Assembly: GCA_039033215.1 (NCBI GenBank)
Contig: JBCCDA010000006.1
Location: forward strand, 9,272-73,271
Direction: 5' to 3'
Origin: Thermohalobaculum sp039033215
Lineage (GTDB): Bacteria > Pseudomonadota > Alphaproteobacteria > Rhodobacterales > Rhodobacteraceae
Length of the DNA stretch: 64,000 nucleotides
Shown: positions 42,671 through 52,147 of the stretch, piece by piece
Layout of the letters: every line of letters starts with the position of its first letter
How positions within the stretch are numbered: position 1 is the first letter of the stretch
Notes under the pieces: generated by a model
Told to the model about the DNA's origin: nothing
Databases searched by the model: none
Seen by the model: the letters and a program-made list of their open reading frames with translations, nothing else
Made by a program: the position numbers and the translations under genes

Positions 42671-43180
42671 ATGCAAGTCTACGGGGTGATCGGCTGGAAG
42701 AACGCGGGCAAGACCACGCTGGTTGAACGCCTCGTGGCCGAGATTGCCGGACGCGGATTTTCAGTGTCGACGGTCAAGCACACGCACCATGGCGTCGACG
42801 TCGATCAGCCGGGCAAGGACAGCCACCGCCATCGGGCAGCGGGCGCACGGCAGGTGATCCTGTCATCCTCGGCGCGCTGGGCCCTGATGACCGAGCACCG
42901 GGGCGCGCCGGAGACGCCGCTTTCCGACCTGCTCACCCATCTCAGCCCCGTCGATCTGGTCATCATCGAGGGCTACAAGCGCGACAACCACCCGAAAGTC
43001 GAGGCCTGGCGGGCCGAAACCGGGCAGCCCTTGATCGCGGCGGACGACCCGACGATCCGGGCGGTGGCGTCGAAGGATTCTCCACCCACGGACCGACCGG
43101 TCATCGACCTCGACGACATCCCTGCAATTGCCGATTTCATCCTGGATGATCTGGGCATGGCGCTCAGACGTCTGGCATGA
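42671..43180 (+). CDS. mobB: Molybdopterin-guanine dinucleotide biosynthesis GTP-binding protein
   Basis: A 169-residue P-loop protein (GWKNAGKTTLVERLV, Walker A) assisting MobA. STVKHTHHGVDVDQPGKDSHRHR is the family Mg/nucleotide segment and VDLVIIEGYKRDNHPKVE the Walker B-region signature. The start at 42671 is the first ATG that gives a canonical N-terminus. The 3-prime end overlaps moeA by ATGA. Confidence 0.95.
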   Translation: MQVYGVIGWKNAGKTTLVERLVAEIAGRGFSVSTVKHTHHGVDVDQPGKDSHRHRAAGARQVILSSSARWALMTEHRGAPETPLSDLLTHLSPVDLVIIEGYKRDNHPKVEAWRAETGQPLIAADDPTIRAVASKDSPPTDRPVIDLDDIPAIADFILDDLGMALRRLA

Positions 43181-44439
43181 ACAGACGTCTCAGGGACGAT
43201 TGCTTCGCCTTGCCGCCGGGGGTCGAATGGACCCCGGTGGACACGGCGCTTTCCCTGCTGCGCGAACGCCTGACCTCTGTGACGGCAACCGAAGACGTCC
43301 CCATCGGCGAGGCCGCGGGGCGCATTCTGGCAAGCCCCGCGAAAGCCCGGCGCGCGAACCCGCCCGCGGCAAACGCCGCCGTCGACGGCTATGCGTTCGC
43401 GTGGGCGTCGCTGAAGGGCCGGGATGTCGGTGACCTGCCGTTGGAGCCCGGCCGGTCCGCCGCTGGTCATCCGTTCGGCCGCGAGGTGCCGGAAGGCCAT
43501 GCGCTCAGGATATTGACCGGCGCCGAGATTCCAGCCGGTGCCGACACCGTGGTCCTGCAGGAGGATGCCGAGGTTCGCGTTGGCCGGGTCCGCTTTCAGG
43601 CGCCGCGCAAGCAGGGGGCCAACTGCCGTGGCTTTGGCGAGGATGCCCAGGAAGGCGACATTGTCCTTGCCGCTGGCATCAGGCTGGGCCCGGGCGAGAT
43701 CGCACGCCTCGTGTCCGTCGGGATCGATCGGGTGGAGGTCCACAAACCCCTCCGGGTGGCGTTGATCTCTACCGGTGACGAGCTGCTGCAACCGGGTGCA
43801 TCGCCCGACAGCCCCGGTATATTCGATGCGAACCGTCCCATGCTCTCGGCGATGGTCAGGGCCTTTGGACATTCTGTCGTGGACGTTGGCGCCCAGTCGG
43901 ACCGGGCCGCGACTGTCCGGACAGCTCTAGACCGTGCAGCGGCCGAGGCGGATGCGATCCTCACCACTGGCGGTGCGTCCTCCGGGGACGAGGATCACGT
44001 CTCACGGCTGCTGCGCGACGAAGGGCGCATGACCTCCTGGCGGATTGCGATGAAACCGGGGCGGCCCCTGGCGTTGGGGCTCTGGCAGGGCGTGCCCGTC
44101 TTCGGTCTGCCCGGGAACCCGGTCGCGGCGTTTGTCACGTCGCTGGTCTTTGCGCGCCCGGCGCTGGGGGCTCTGGCCGGCCTGGGTTGGCAGAGCGCGC
44201 GGGGCTTCATGCTGCCGGCAGCCTTCGAGAAGACCAAGAAAGCAGGGCGGCGAGAATACCTCCGCGCGAGGCTGACCGATGACGGCCGGGTGGAGGTCTT
44301 CGCCTCGGAAGGTTCCGGCCTGATAGGCGGGCTCTCCTGGTCGGACGGTCTGGTGGAACTGCCGGACGAGGCGTTGACGGTCAAACCGGGAGATCCGGTG
44401 CGCTACGTTCCCCATGCCTCCTCCGGGTTCGGCGTTTGA
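43177..44439 (+). CDS. moeA: Molybdopterin molybdenumtransferase
   Basis: A 420-residue enzyme inserting molybdate into adenylylated molybdopterin. The NAAVDGYAFAW motif, LRILTGAEIPAGADTVVLQE, STGDELLQPG, TTGGASSGDEDHV and FGLPGNPVAAFV segments are all intact. It overlaps mobB by 4 nt and the downstream MFS gene by TTGA. With mobA, mobB and fdhD it supports an MGD-type molybdoenzyme encoded outside the window. Confidence 0.96.
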   Translation: MNRRLRDDCFALPPGVEWTPVDTALSLLRERLTSVTATEDVPIGEAAGRILASPAKARRANPPAANAAVDGYAFAWASLKGRDVGDLPLEPGRSAAGHPFGREVPEGHALRILTGAEIPAGADTVVLQEDAEVRVGRVRFQAPRKQGANCRGFGEDAQEGDIVLAAGIRLGPGEIARLVSVGIDRVEVHKPLRVALISTGDELLQPGASPDSPGIFDANRPMLSAMVRAFGHSVVDVGAQSDRAATVRTALDRAAAEADAILTTGGASSGDEDHVSRLLRDEGRMTSWRIAMKPGRPLALGLWQGVPVFGLPGNPVAAFVTSLVFARPALGALAGLGWQSARGFMLPAAFEKTKKAGRREYLRARLTDDGRVEVFASEGSGLIGGLSWSDGLVELPDEALTVKPGDPVRYVPHASSGFGV

Positions 44440-45620
44440 GCGATACCACCCGCGCGGCCGTGCTGACGGCCGGCTACTATGCCGCTGTCTTCATCGCGAT
44501 GGGCGCCATGTTGCCCTTCTGGCCGGTGTGGCTGCAGGCCCGAGGCCTCGACGAAGCCGCGATCGGGTGGCTCCTCGGGTCCATGACACTGGTCAGGATC
44601 GCCGGGTCGACGGTGCTGCCGGCGATTGCGGACCGCTATGCTGTGCGCCGCGCCATGCTGGGCATCACTGCGGCTCTGTCCGCTGTGGTGGCCATTGCCC
44701 TGCTTGTGCTGCCGTTAGACCCAGTTTGGCTGTTGATCGTCTGCCTTGTCTGGGGTTTCGTCATGGCCCCCACCGTTCCGCTTGGCGAGGCGCTGGGGCT
44801 TCGCGCCGCGACAAACCATGGGTTCGCCTACGCGCCAGTACGGGCTGCCGGGTCGATCGGATTTCTGCTCGCGAACCTTGCGTTGGGCGCCGGATTGGAG
44901 CGGTTGGGCCCGGACCTGGTGATCTGGACGATTGCGGTGGCTTTCCTGGCTGTCGCGGTGTTGGGGCTGGTCCATCCGGGCGGGGGGGCAGCCCCTGGCG
45001 ACGGCCGGGACAAGCCCCAGCCGGGAGAGCTGCGGTACCTCCTCACGCGCCGTGTCGTCCTGGTCTTTGCAGTGGCGGCTGCGGCCAACCAGTCGTCACA
45101 CATGGTCTACTATGGGTACTCGGTGCTCGACTGGCAGACCCAGGGGATCAGCGGCGCGACCATCGGGCAGTTGTGGGCGCTGGGTGTCCTGGCCGAGACC
45201 GTCCTGATGCTGGGCCCCGGGCGCCATCTGATCACGCGTATCAGCCCAGCGGGGGCGCTTGGTCTTGCCGCCGTCGCGGGCGCGCTGCGGTGGGCGGCCA
45301 TGGCAGGGGCGCCGAGCCTCGAGTGGCTCTGGCCCCTGCAGGCCCTGCACGCGGTGAGCTTTGGGATCGGCCACCTGGGGGCCATGGCCTTCCTCGCAGC
45401 CGCGGTTCCAGGACGCCTCGCAGGCAGCACGCAGGGGGCGCTTGCCGGTATCTGTAATGGGAGCGCCAGCGCGCTGGTCCTGTTTGCAGCCGGTAGTGTG
45501 ATTGCCAGCGGCGGCATCGCCGCTGGGTACTGGATGTGTGCTGCGATCTCGTTGATCGGCGTGGTCGCAGCAGTGGCGCTTGCGTGCCTCTGGCGGGGGG
45601 AGCGGTTGGTTGACGGCTGA
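44436..45620 (+). CDS. MFS transporter (MFS_1-like / HcaT type)
   Basis: A 394-residue membrane protein with twelve hydrophobic segments; the N-terminal GYYAAVFIAMGAMLPFWPVWLQARGLDEAAIGWLLG segment is the hallmark of the 3-phenylpropionate/nucleoside-H+ type MFS subgroup. The start is a TTG overlapping the moeA stop (TTGA), so translation is probably coupled. Whether it carries molybdenum-related substrates is unknown; position alone suggests a shared transcript. Confidence 0.9.
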   Translation: MSDTTRAAVLTAGYYAAVFIAMGAMLPFWPVWLQARGLDEAAIGWLLGSMTLVRIAGSTVLPAIADRYAVRRAMLGITAALSAVVAIALLVLPLDPVWLLIVCLVWGFVMAPTVPLGEALGLRAATNHGFAYAPVRAAGSIGFLLANLALGAGLERLGPDLVIWTIAVAFLAVAVLGLVHPGGGAAPGDGRDKPQPGELRYLLTRRVVLVFAVAAAANQSSHMVYYGYSVLDWQTQGISGATIGQLWALGVLAETVLMLGPGRHLITRISPAGALGLAAVAGALRWAAMAGAPSLEWLWPLQALHAVSFGIGHLGAMAFLAAAVPGRLAGSTQGALAGICNGSASALVLFAAGSVIASGGIAAGYWMCAAISLIGVVAAVALACLWRGERLVDG

Positions 45621-45638
45621 CCGGCCGGGATGGTGGCT

Positions 45639-47420
45639 CTAGGCCGACGGCGCCTCGAAGACGCGCAGGACCGTCCCCAGCAGAACCACGGCCCGCCCCG
45701 GGGGCGTGTCGGCCAGTTCAACCAGAAGCGGGCTCGGTCCCAGGTCCTCTACCGCGCGGGCCAGCAGGTCACCGAACGCACCAATCAGCCGGAGGGCAAG
45801 CTCGTGAAAGTCCGCATCGTTGCGAAGCCGTGCCCGCACCAGCGCGATTGCCACGTCATCCTGGAGCGAGAGCCCCAGGTCCGAGACCGCCGGATCGCGG
45901 ACGCCTTCGGCGAAGGCTGCCCAGGTGGTCGCAGGCATTGCCTCCACGACGATGTCGTCGAGTGCCAAGCGCTCCTGCGCCAGACAATCGGCGGCCTCGT
46001 GCCCCAAGAGGGCGACACGGGCGACATCAAGGTCAAGCCCGGCTTGAGCCAGCGCCTGTCGGGTGGTGCCCGACGGCGGGGTGCCTTCCAGAAACCGCAC
46101 CACGGCGGTCCAGTCCAACGCCACCCGGCTTGCGGCGCGCGGCAAGGCAACGAACGGCAACTCGCTGCCCGGCTCCTCGCGCGGCGATGCGGTGTCAGTT
46201 GTCGGAGCCGGGTCCATCAGGGGGTTGAGTCGGGAGGTCCTGTCGATCTGTGACAGCAGTTCCTCCGCCCGCTCTTCCAGCTGGTCGATCCGCGTCAGCG
46301 CGGCCGCCATTGCTGCCCGCTCTGGTGCGACGTACTCTGCCGCGGCATCGGCCAAAAGCCGGCCGAGCTCCTCGGACGACGCAGGGGGGTTCGAGGCCAC
46401 GAAGGTGCTGGTCTTCTCAACCTCGGCCTGGATCTGGCGAATAGGGGCCGCGACCGTCGTCTCGACTGCGTCGATCTGCGCGCCGAGCCGGGCCGATACA
46501 TCGGCCGATAGCGTCTCGAGCGTCTTGCGAACCAGCGCATCGCCGTCAGTGACCCCGGCGACCTCGCGCGACAGCATCTCGGCCAGGCGTGCATCTGCGT
46601 TGGCGCGGGTCTCGGACAGCTCCTGCTCCACCCGCTGGCAGAGCTCGGTCAGACCTTGATGAACGTGCTGCACCGACTGCTCAAACCGCTCTTGCGCCTG
46701 GTCGGATCTGGTACCAACACGCTGTTCCAACCGCACGGCCAACGCCGCGACATCCTCGTCCAGTTGCTTCTGAGTGGCCGTCATGCCGTCAGTGATCTGT
46801 CGGCCGAGGGTGTCGCGAAGGACCGCGAGTGCCTCGCGCTCGACCTGAACGACCTCGGCCAATTGTGCGATCTCGGATCGCAGCCGGCTATCCAGCGCGG
46901 CAGCACGGTTCTCGAGCAGCGATCCGATACGGTCCATCCGTTCGGCAACCCGCTGGTCGATCAGCGCCGTCGTGTCCATCATCGTCTTGTCGACCCGGGC
47001 GGGCAGACCGTCGAGCCGGCGCTGCGTCACCGCGTTCAGGTCATCGACGCTATCGGCCAGATTGCCGAACGTTGCGGCCAGTGCCAGTGCGCTTTCACCC
47101 TGCACCACCAATCCCTCGGCGAGATGGTCTGCACGGTTGAGTGCAAGCACGACGATCCACAGCATCGCCAGCGGGCCGGTGACGGCGAAGACAAAGAACA
47201 CCAGATCCATCGTGGGCAGCAGGCCGATCGCGCCGTCTCCGGCGGAGGCCGCCCTGCTCAGGAAGCCCGCAGCGTAGGCGGCAAGGGCACCCAGCCAGAC
47301 GACGGAAGCGGCGATTGCCGCCGGGATGAAGCCTCGGCGGCGGTTGTCAGCGAGCAGACCGGACAGATACCCCCGCAGGTCCCAACCGGTCGCGCCGTTG
47401 TTCGTGAGTTGGTCAGCCAT
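45639..47420 (-). CDS. Membrane protein with long coiled coil (593 aa), unknown
   Basis: Two transmembrane helices (about 30-54 and 67-94) follow a short N-terminus. A long helical coiled-coil region (about 100-400) is rich in Ala, Glu, Arg and Leu with repeated heptads (RLDGLPARVDKTM, ERMDRIGSLLENRAAALDSRLRSEIAQL). A C-terminal ordered domain follows (about 430-593). It resembles the apolipoprotein-like or chemoreceptor-adjacent architectures, without a methyl-accepting motif. Convergent with the MFS gene; 35 bp downstream of greA. Function unknown. Confidence 0.75.
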   Translation of the reverse strand: MADQLTNNGATGWDLRGYLSGLLADNRRRGFIPAAIAASVVWLGALAAYAAGFLSRAASAGDGAIGLLPTMDLVFFVFAVTGPLAMLWIVVLALNRADHLAEGLVVQGESALALAATFGNLADSVDDLNAVTQRRLDGLPARVDKTMMDTTALIDQRVAERMDRIGSLLENRAAALDSRLRSEIAQLAEVVQVEREALAVLRDTLGRQITDGMTATQKQLDEDVAALAVRLEQRVGTRSDQAQERFEQSVQHVHQGLTELCQRVEQELSETRANADARLAEMLSREVAGVTDGDALVRKTLETLSADVSARLGAQIDAVETTVAAPIRQIQAEVEKTSTFVASNPPASSEELGRLLADAAAEYVAPERAAMAAALTRIDQLEERAEELLSQIDRTSRLNPLMDPAPTTDTASPREEPGSELPFVALPRAASRVALDWTAVVRFLEGTPPSGTTRQALAQAGLDLDVARVALLGHEAADCLAQERLALDDIVVEAMPATTWAAFAEGVRDPAVSDLGLSLQDDVAIALVRARLRNDADFHELALRLIGAFGDLLARAVEDLGPSPLLVELADTPPGRAVVLLGTVLRVFEAPSA

Positions 47421-47455
47421 AGTCCCAGACTCTCACGAACGGCGAATCACCGCAA

Positions 47456-47929
47456 TCAGATATAGCTGACGCTCAGAATCTCGTAGGAACGGCTGCCGCC
47501 AGGGGTTGTGACCTCGACCTGATCACCCTCTTCCTTGCCGATCAGGGCACGGGCGAGCGGCGAGCGCATGTTCAGCAGGCCATTGTCGATATCGGCCTCA
47601 TGCTCACCAACAATCTGGTAGGTCTTTTCCTCGTCTGTGTCCTCGTCCACGATCTCAACCGTCGCCGAGAACTTGATCTGGTCGCCGGCAATCTTTGACG
47701 GGTCGATCACATCCGCACGGCCGAGGATGCCCTCGAGTTCCTTGATGCGACCCTCGATGAAGCTCTGACGCTCCCGGGCTGCATGGTACTCGGCATTCTC
47801 GGACAAGTCACCGTGCTCGCGCGCCTCGGCGATGGCTTTGATCACCGCGGGCCGATCGTCTTCCTTGAGGTTCTTGAGCTCCCCGGTGAGGCGCTCGTAC
47901 CCCTTCTTGGTCATCGGAACCTTATCCAT
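47456..47929 (-). CDS. greA: Transcription elongation factor GreA
   Basis: A 157-residue factor. The N-terminal coiled coil (VPMTKKGYERLTGELKNLKEDDRPAVIKAIAEAREHGDLSENAEYHAARERQ) carries the acidic DLSENAEYHAA tip that enters the RNA polymerase secondary channel to rescue backtracked complexes, and the C-terminal domain ends in PGGSRSYEILSVSYI. The start at 47929 is the normal MDKVPMT N-terminus; an upstream ATG at 48004 would add a nonconserved extension. carB lies upstream on the same strand. Confidence 0.97.
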   Translation of the reverse strand: MDKVPMTKKGYERLTGELKNLKEDDRPAVIKAIAEAREHGDLSENAEYHAARERQSFIEGRIKELEGILGRADVIDPSKIAGDQIKFSATVEIVDEDTDEEKTYQIVGEHEADIDNGLLNMRSPLARALIGKEEGDQVEVTTPGGSRSYEILSVSYI

Positions 47930-48133
47930 GGGTCCCCTCTCCCCGTCACCAACTGTTGTGTGTCGGACAAACAACGGGGGCCGCACCATTCTGGCGCGGC
48001 CCATACAACCTCACATTGATAGAACCTGCTGCGCGGTGCTGCAAGGGCCGCATTGAACCGCCGCTAAAGTTGCCCAACAGCCCGGGCAGGAGGTCTCGGC
48101 ATTGTGGCTACGATGCTGTGCCCGCAGGCGGAG

Positions 48134-51100
48134 CTACTTGGCTGGCCCGTATTCCTGCAGGGGCGCTACCTCGAGCGCACCGTCCGACAGTGTCTCAATA
48201 GCACGGGCTGCAGCCGACGCGCCGGCAGCGGTGGTGTAGTAGGGGATCTTCTGGCGCAACGCCGTGGCGCGGATATCGAAGCTGTCACGAACGGATTGCG
48301 CGCCTTCCGTGGTGTTGAAGACCAGCGTGATACCCCCGTCCTTCATGCGGTCGACGATGTGCGGGCGGCCCTCGTAGACCTTGTTGATCCTGGTCGCCGG
48401 AATGCCGCGGGAGGCGAGGTACTCCTGCGTGCCCTGGGTCGCCAGGATCTCGAAGCCTTGCCGCGTGAGAATGCGTCCGGCCTCGGCGATCAGGTCCTTG
48501 TCGGTATCGCGGACTGATACGAACGCCGTTCCCCCAGAGGGCAACGGGGTCCCTGCGCCCAACTGGCTTTTGAGGAACGCCCGGGCAAACCCCTTGTCGA
48601 GGCCCATGACCTCCCCGGTCGAGCGCATCTCCGGTCCCAACAAGGTATCCACCCCGGGAAAGCGCGCGAAGGGCATCACGGCTTCCTTCACCGCCGTATG
48701 CTCGGTCTGCGGATCGGCCAGCGTGAAGGCATCCAGCTTCTCCCCCGCCATCACCCGGGCCGCGATGGCGGCAATGGGCGACCCCACGGCCTTGGCCACG
48801 AACGGCACGGTGCGCGACGCGCGGGGATTGACCTCGAGCACGTAGATGTCCGTGCCCTTGATCGCGAACTGGACGTTCATCAGGCCGACCACATTCAGAC
48901 CCAGCGCCATCGCTTCGGATTGCCGGGTCAGCTCCTCGATGATCTCCGGTGACAGCGAATGGGGTGGCAGTGAGCAGGCGCTGTCGCCGGAGTGGACGCC
49001 GGCTTCCTCGATATGCTCCATGATCCCGGCGACGTGCACCTGATCACCGTCCGACAGGGCGTCGACATCCACCTCGACCGCCCCGGACAGATAGCTGTCT
49101 ATCAGGACCGGAGAGGTCCCCGAGACGTTCACGGCCTCTGTGATGTAGCGGCGCAGTTCCGTGTCATCCCGGACGATCTCCATGGCCCGACCGCCCAGCA
49201 CATAGGACGGGCGGATGACCACCGGATAGCCGACCTGATTTGCGATGCGGAAGGCGTCATCGGGGTTGGAGGCGATGCCGTTTCGTGGCTGACGAAGATC
49301 CAGATCGTGCAAGACCTGCTGGAACCGCTCGCGGTCTTCAGCCAGGTCGATCGCATCGGGGGAAGTGCCGAGGATCGGGATGCCCGCCGCCTCGAGCCCC
49401 CGCGCCAGTTTCAGCGGCGTCTGGCCGCCAAACTGGACGATCACCCCGTGCAATGTGCCGTTTTGCTGTTCCACCCGCAGGATCTCGAGCACATGTTCGA
49501 GAGTCAGCGGCTCGAAGTAAAGACGGTCCGAGGTGTCGTAGTCGGTGCTCACCGTCTCCGGGTTGCAGTTGATCATCACCGTCTCATAGCCCGCTTCGGT
49601 CAGGGCGTAGCAGGCGTGACAGCAGCAGTAGTCGAACTCGATCCCCTGGCCGATCCGGTTTGGCCCGCCGCCGAGAATGACAACCTTCTTGCGATCCGTG
49701 GGGCGGGCCTCACACTCCGCCTCGCCATCCACCGGAACCTCGTAGGTCGAGTACATGTACGGGGTCTGCGCCTCGAATTCGGCTGCACAGGTATCGATCC
49801 GCTTGAAGGTCGCCTCGATCCCGTGGGCATGGCGGATGCGGCGCACCCCGTCCTCGGTCAGGTTGGTGAGCGCCGCCAGCCGGGCGTCCGAGAAACCCAT
49901 CATCTTCAGCTTGCGCAGGCCATCGGTTGTTTCCGGAAGCCCATGGCTTACCAGAACCGCTTCCACCGTGAGGATCTCATCGATCCGCTCCAGAAACCAC
50001 ATGTCGAACTTGGTGGCCCGGGCGATCTCTTCCAGGGTCAGACCCTCGCGGATCGCCTGGGCGATGACGCGGATACGATCCGGGGTCTGCAGGTTCAGCG
50101 CGGCGATCACGGCGCGCTTGCGCTCCTCGCCGGTCTGATCCGCCGTCAGCCCCTCGATCTCGATCTCGTCGAAGCCAGTCAGCCCCGTTTCCATCGAGCA
50201 GAGCGCCTTCTGGACGGATTCGTGGAAGGACCGGCCAATGGCCATAGCCTCGCCCACGGACTTCATGGCGGTGGTCAGCTCGGGCTTGGAGCCTGGAAAC
50301 TTCTCGAACGCAAAGCGCGGGATCTTGGTCACGACATAGTCGATGGTCGGCTCGAAGGACGCGGGCGTGACACCGGTGATGTCGTTCTGCACTTCGTCCA
50401 GTGTGTAACCCACCGCCAGCTTGGCCGCGACCTTTGCAATCGGGAACCCGGTGGCCTTGGACGCCAGTGCCGAGGACCGCGACACGCGCGGGTTCATCTC
50501 GATCACCACGACCCTGCCGGTCTCCGGCTCGATGGCGAACTGGACGTTGGAACCCCCGGTCTCGACCCCGATCTCGCGCAGCACCGCGATCGAGGCATTG
50601 CGGAGCATCTGGTATTCTTTGTCAGTCAGTGTCAGCGCGGGCGCGACGGTGATCGAATCCCCTGTGTGCACGCCCATCGGGTCCACGTTCTCGATCGAGC
50701 AGACGATGATGCAGTTGTCCACCTTGTCGCGGACGACCTCCATCTCGAATTCCTTCCAGCCCAGAAGCGACTCGTCGATCAGGATCTGGCTGACAGGCGA
50801 GGCATCGAGGCCGCTTCGGCAGATCGCCTCGTACTCGGACTTGTTGTAGGCAACACCGCCGCCGGTGCCGCCCAGGGTGAACGCCGGGCGGATGATCGCG
50901 GGCAGGCCGACATGATCAAGCGCCTCCATGCACTCCTCGATTGTGTTCGCAATGGTGGCCTTGGGGTTCTCCAGCCCGATCCGGTCCATGGCCTCGCGGA
51001 AGAGCTTGCGATCCTCCGCCATCTCGATCGCTTCGCGCTTGGCGCCGATCAGCTCGACCCCGAACTTCTCCAGCACCCCCAGATCGGCCACGGCCAGCGC

Positions 51101-51394
51101 CGTGTTAAGCCCCGTCTGCCCGCCCATGGTCGGCAGAAGCGCATCGGGGCGTTCCTTCTCGATGATCTGGGCAACGACTTCGGGCGTGATCGGCTCGATG
51201 TAGGTCGCATCCGCCAGCCCCGGATCGGTCATGATCGTCGCCGGGTTCGAGTTGACCAGGATGACCCGGTATCCCTCTTCGCGCAGTGCCTTGCAGGCCT
51301 GGGCGCCCGAGTAGTCGAACTCGCAGGCTTGCCCGATGACGATGGGGCCCGCCCCGATTATCATGATGGACTGGATGTCTGTCCGCTTGGGCAT
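48134..51394 (-). CDS. carB: Carbamoyl-phosphate synthase large subunit
   Basis: A 1086-residue enzyme with two homologous ATP-grasp halves: the first begins MPKRTDIQSIMIIGAGPIVIGQACEFDYSG and the second near VVILGGGPNRIGQGIEFDYCC, followed by the C-terminal MGS-like allosteric domain (GFEILATQGTQEYLASRGIPA). It makes carbamoyl phosphate for arginine and pyrimidines. Length and motifs are normal. carA is not in the window; greA follows 204 bp downstream on the same strand. Confidence 0.98.
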   Translation of the reverse strand: MPKRTDIQSIMIIGAGPIVIGQACEFDYSGAQACKALREEGYRVILVNSNPATIMTDPGLADATYIEPITPEVVAQIIEKERPDALLPTMGGQTGLNTALAVADLGVLEKFGVELIGAKREAIEMAEDRKLFREAMDRIGLENPKATIANTIEECMEALDHVGLPAIIRPAFTLGGTGGGVAYNKSEYEAICRSGLDASPVSQILIDESLLGWKEFEMEVVRDKVDNCIIVCSIENVDPMGVHTGDSITVAPALTLTDKEYQMLRNASIAVLREIGVETGGSNVQFAIEPETGRVVVIEMNPRVSRSSALASKATGFPIAKVAAKLAVGYTLDEVQNDITGVTPASFEPTIDYVVTKIPRFAFEKFPGSKPELTTAMKSVGEAMAIGRSFHESVQKALCSMETGLTGFDEIEIEGLTADQTGEERKRAVIAALNLQTPDRIRVIAQAIREGLTLEEIARATKFDMWFLERIDEILTVEAVLVSHGLPETTDGLRKLKMMGFSDARLAALTNLTEDGVRRIRHAHGIEATFKRIDTCAAEFEAQTPYMYSTYEVPVDGEAECEARPTDRKKVVILGGGPNRIGQGIEFDYCCCHACYALTEAGYETVMINCNPETVSTDYDTSDRLYFEPLTLEHVLEILRVEQQNGTLHGVIVQFGGQTPLKLARGLEAAGIPILGTSPDAIDLAEDRERFQQVLHDLDLRQPRNGIASNPDDAFRIANQVGYPVVIRPSYVLGGRAMEIVRDDTELRRYITEAVNVSGTSPVLIDSYLSGAVEVDVDALSDGDQVHVAGIMEHIEEAGVHSGDSACSLPPHSLSPEIIEELTRQSEAMALGLNVVGLMNVQFAIKGTDIYVLEVNPRASRTVPFVAKAVGSPIAAIAARVMAGEKLDAFTLADPQTEHTAVKEAVMPFARFPGVDTLLGPEMRSTGEVMGLDKGFARAFLKSQLGAGTPLPSGGTAFVSVRDTDKDLIAEAGRILTRQGFEILATQGTQEYLASRGIPATRINKVYEGRPHIVDRMKDGGITLVFNTTEGAQSVRDSFDIRATALRQKIPYYTTAAGASAAARAIETLSDGALEVAPLQEYGPAK

Positions 51395-51659
51395 GGGCTC
51401 GGGCTCCGGCGCAGCCCTGATGGCACGGCGATACCGCGGCCAAGCGCAGGGCAGTGAGGATTTCGCGCGGTTATAGCGATCGAGTGGCCGTGCGCAAGAA
51501 AGCGCTGCGCTCTGGCTGACCTTTCCCGTCCGTCTGGGATCTGGCCGTCCCCGGACCTTGTGCGCAGTTGCCCGCCATGACGTCTCGCGTGCGCCACCGC
51601 AAAGTCGACGCTACGGTCCACCAAACGATCAACTGGGCGCTACCTTGGGAGGGTTCCCT

Positions 51660-52067
51660 TTGAGCAAGAGCACGCAGACACTGGGCGGATGCATGTGCGG
51701 TGCGGTGCGCTATGCAGCGCAAGGCGGACCATTGCATATCGGATACTGCCACTGCCGAAGCTGCCGCCACCACAGCGGGGCGGCAGTGGCAGGCATGCTT
51801 GTGTTCGATACGGACAACGTGATCTTCCCGGACCGGGAACCAAAGACCTATGTGTCGTCGCCCGGCGTGTGTCGCGGTTTCTGCGATGCGTGCGGGACAA
51901 GCCTTTCCTGGCACCATCGCGGCCTTGTCTCGCTCCACATCGGCACACTGGACGATCCTGATTCGCGTGCGCCGACACTTCACTGGCGGTACGACGAGCG
52001 ATGTTCGTGGTACGAGCAGGCGGCGTCCTTGCCGCACGCAACGATGTCATACCCGGACAGGAATTAG
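51660..52067 (+). CDS. GFA-family zinc protein, second in the window
   Basis: A 135-residue protein. GGCMCGAVRY, GYCHCRSCRHHSGAAV and FCDACGTSL form the GFA cysteine set. I place the start at a TTG (51660), 8 nt after GGGAGGG, because the canonical N-terminus MSKSTQTLGGC follows and the upstream sequence in frame is unlike the family. It is divergent from carB and independent of the first GFA gene at 8734-9195. Activity unknown. Confidence 0.86.
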   Translation: MSKSTQTLGGCMCGAVRYAAQGGPLHIGYCHCRSCRHHSGAAVAGMLVFDTDNVIFPDREPKTYVSSPGVCRGFCDACGTSLSWHHRGLVSLHIGTLDDPDSRAPTLHWRYDERCSWYEQAASLPHATMSYPDRN

Positions 52068-52147
52068 AGACGTCCCCTGGCCAGTGAGGTTATGCTCGCA
52101 CCAGCCGTGATTGTGCTCAAGAACATGGCGATTGAGGGAGACACGCC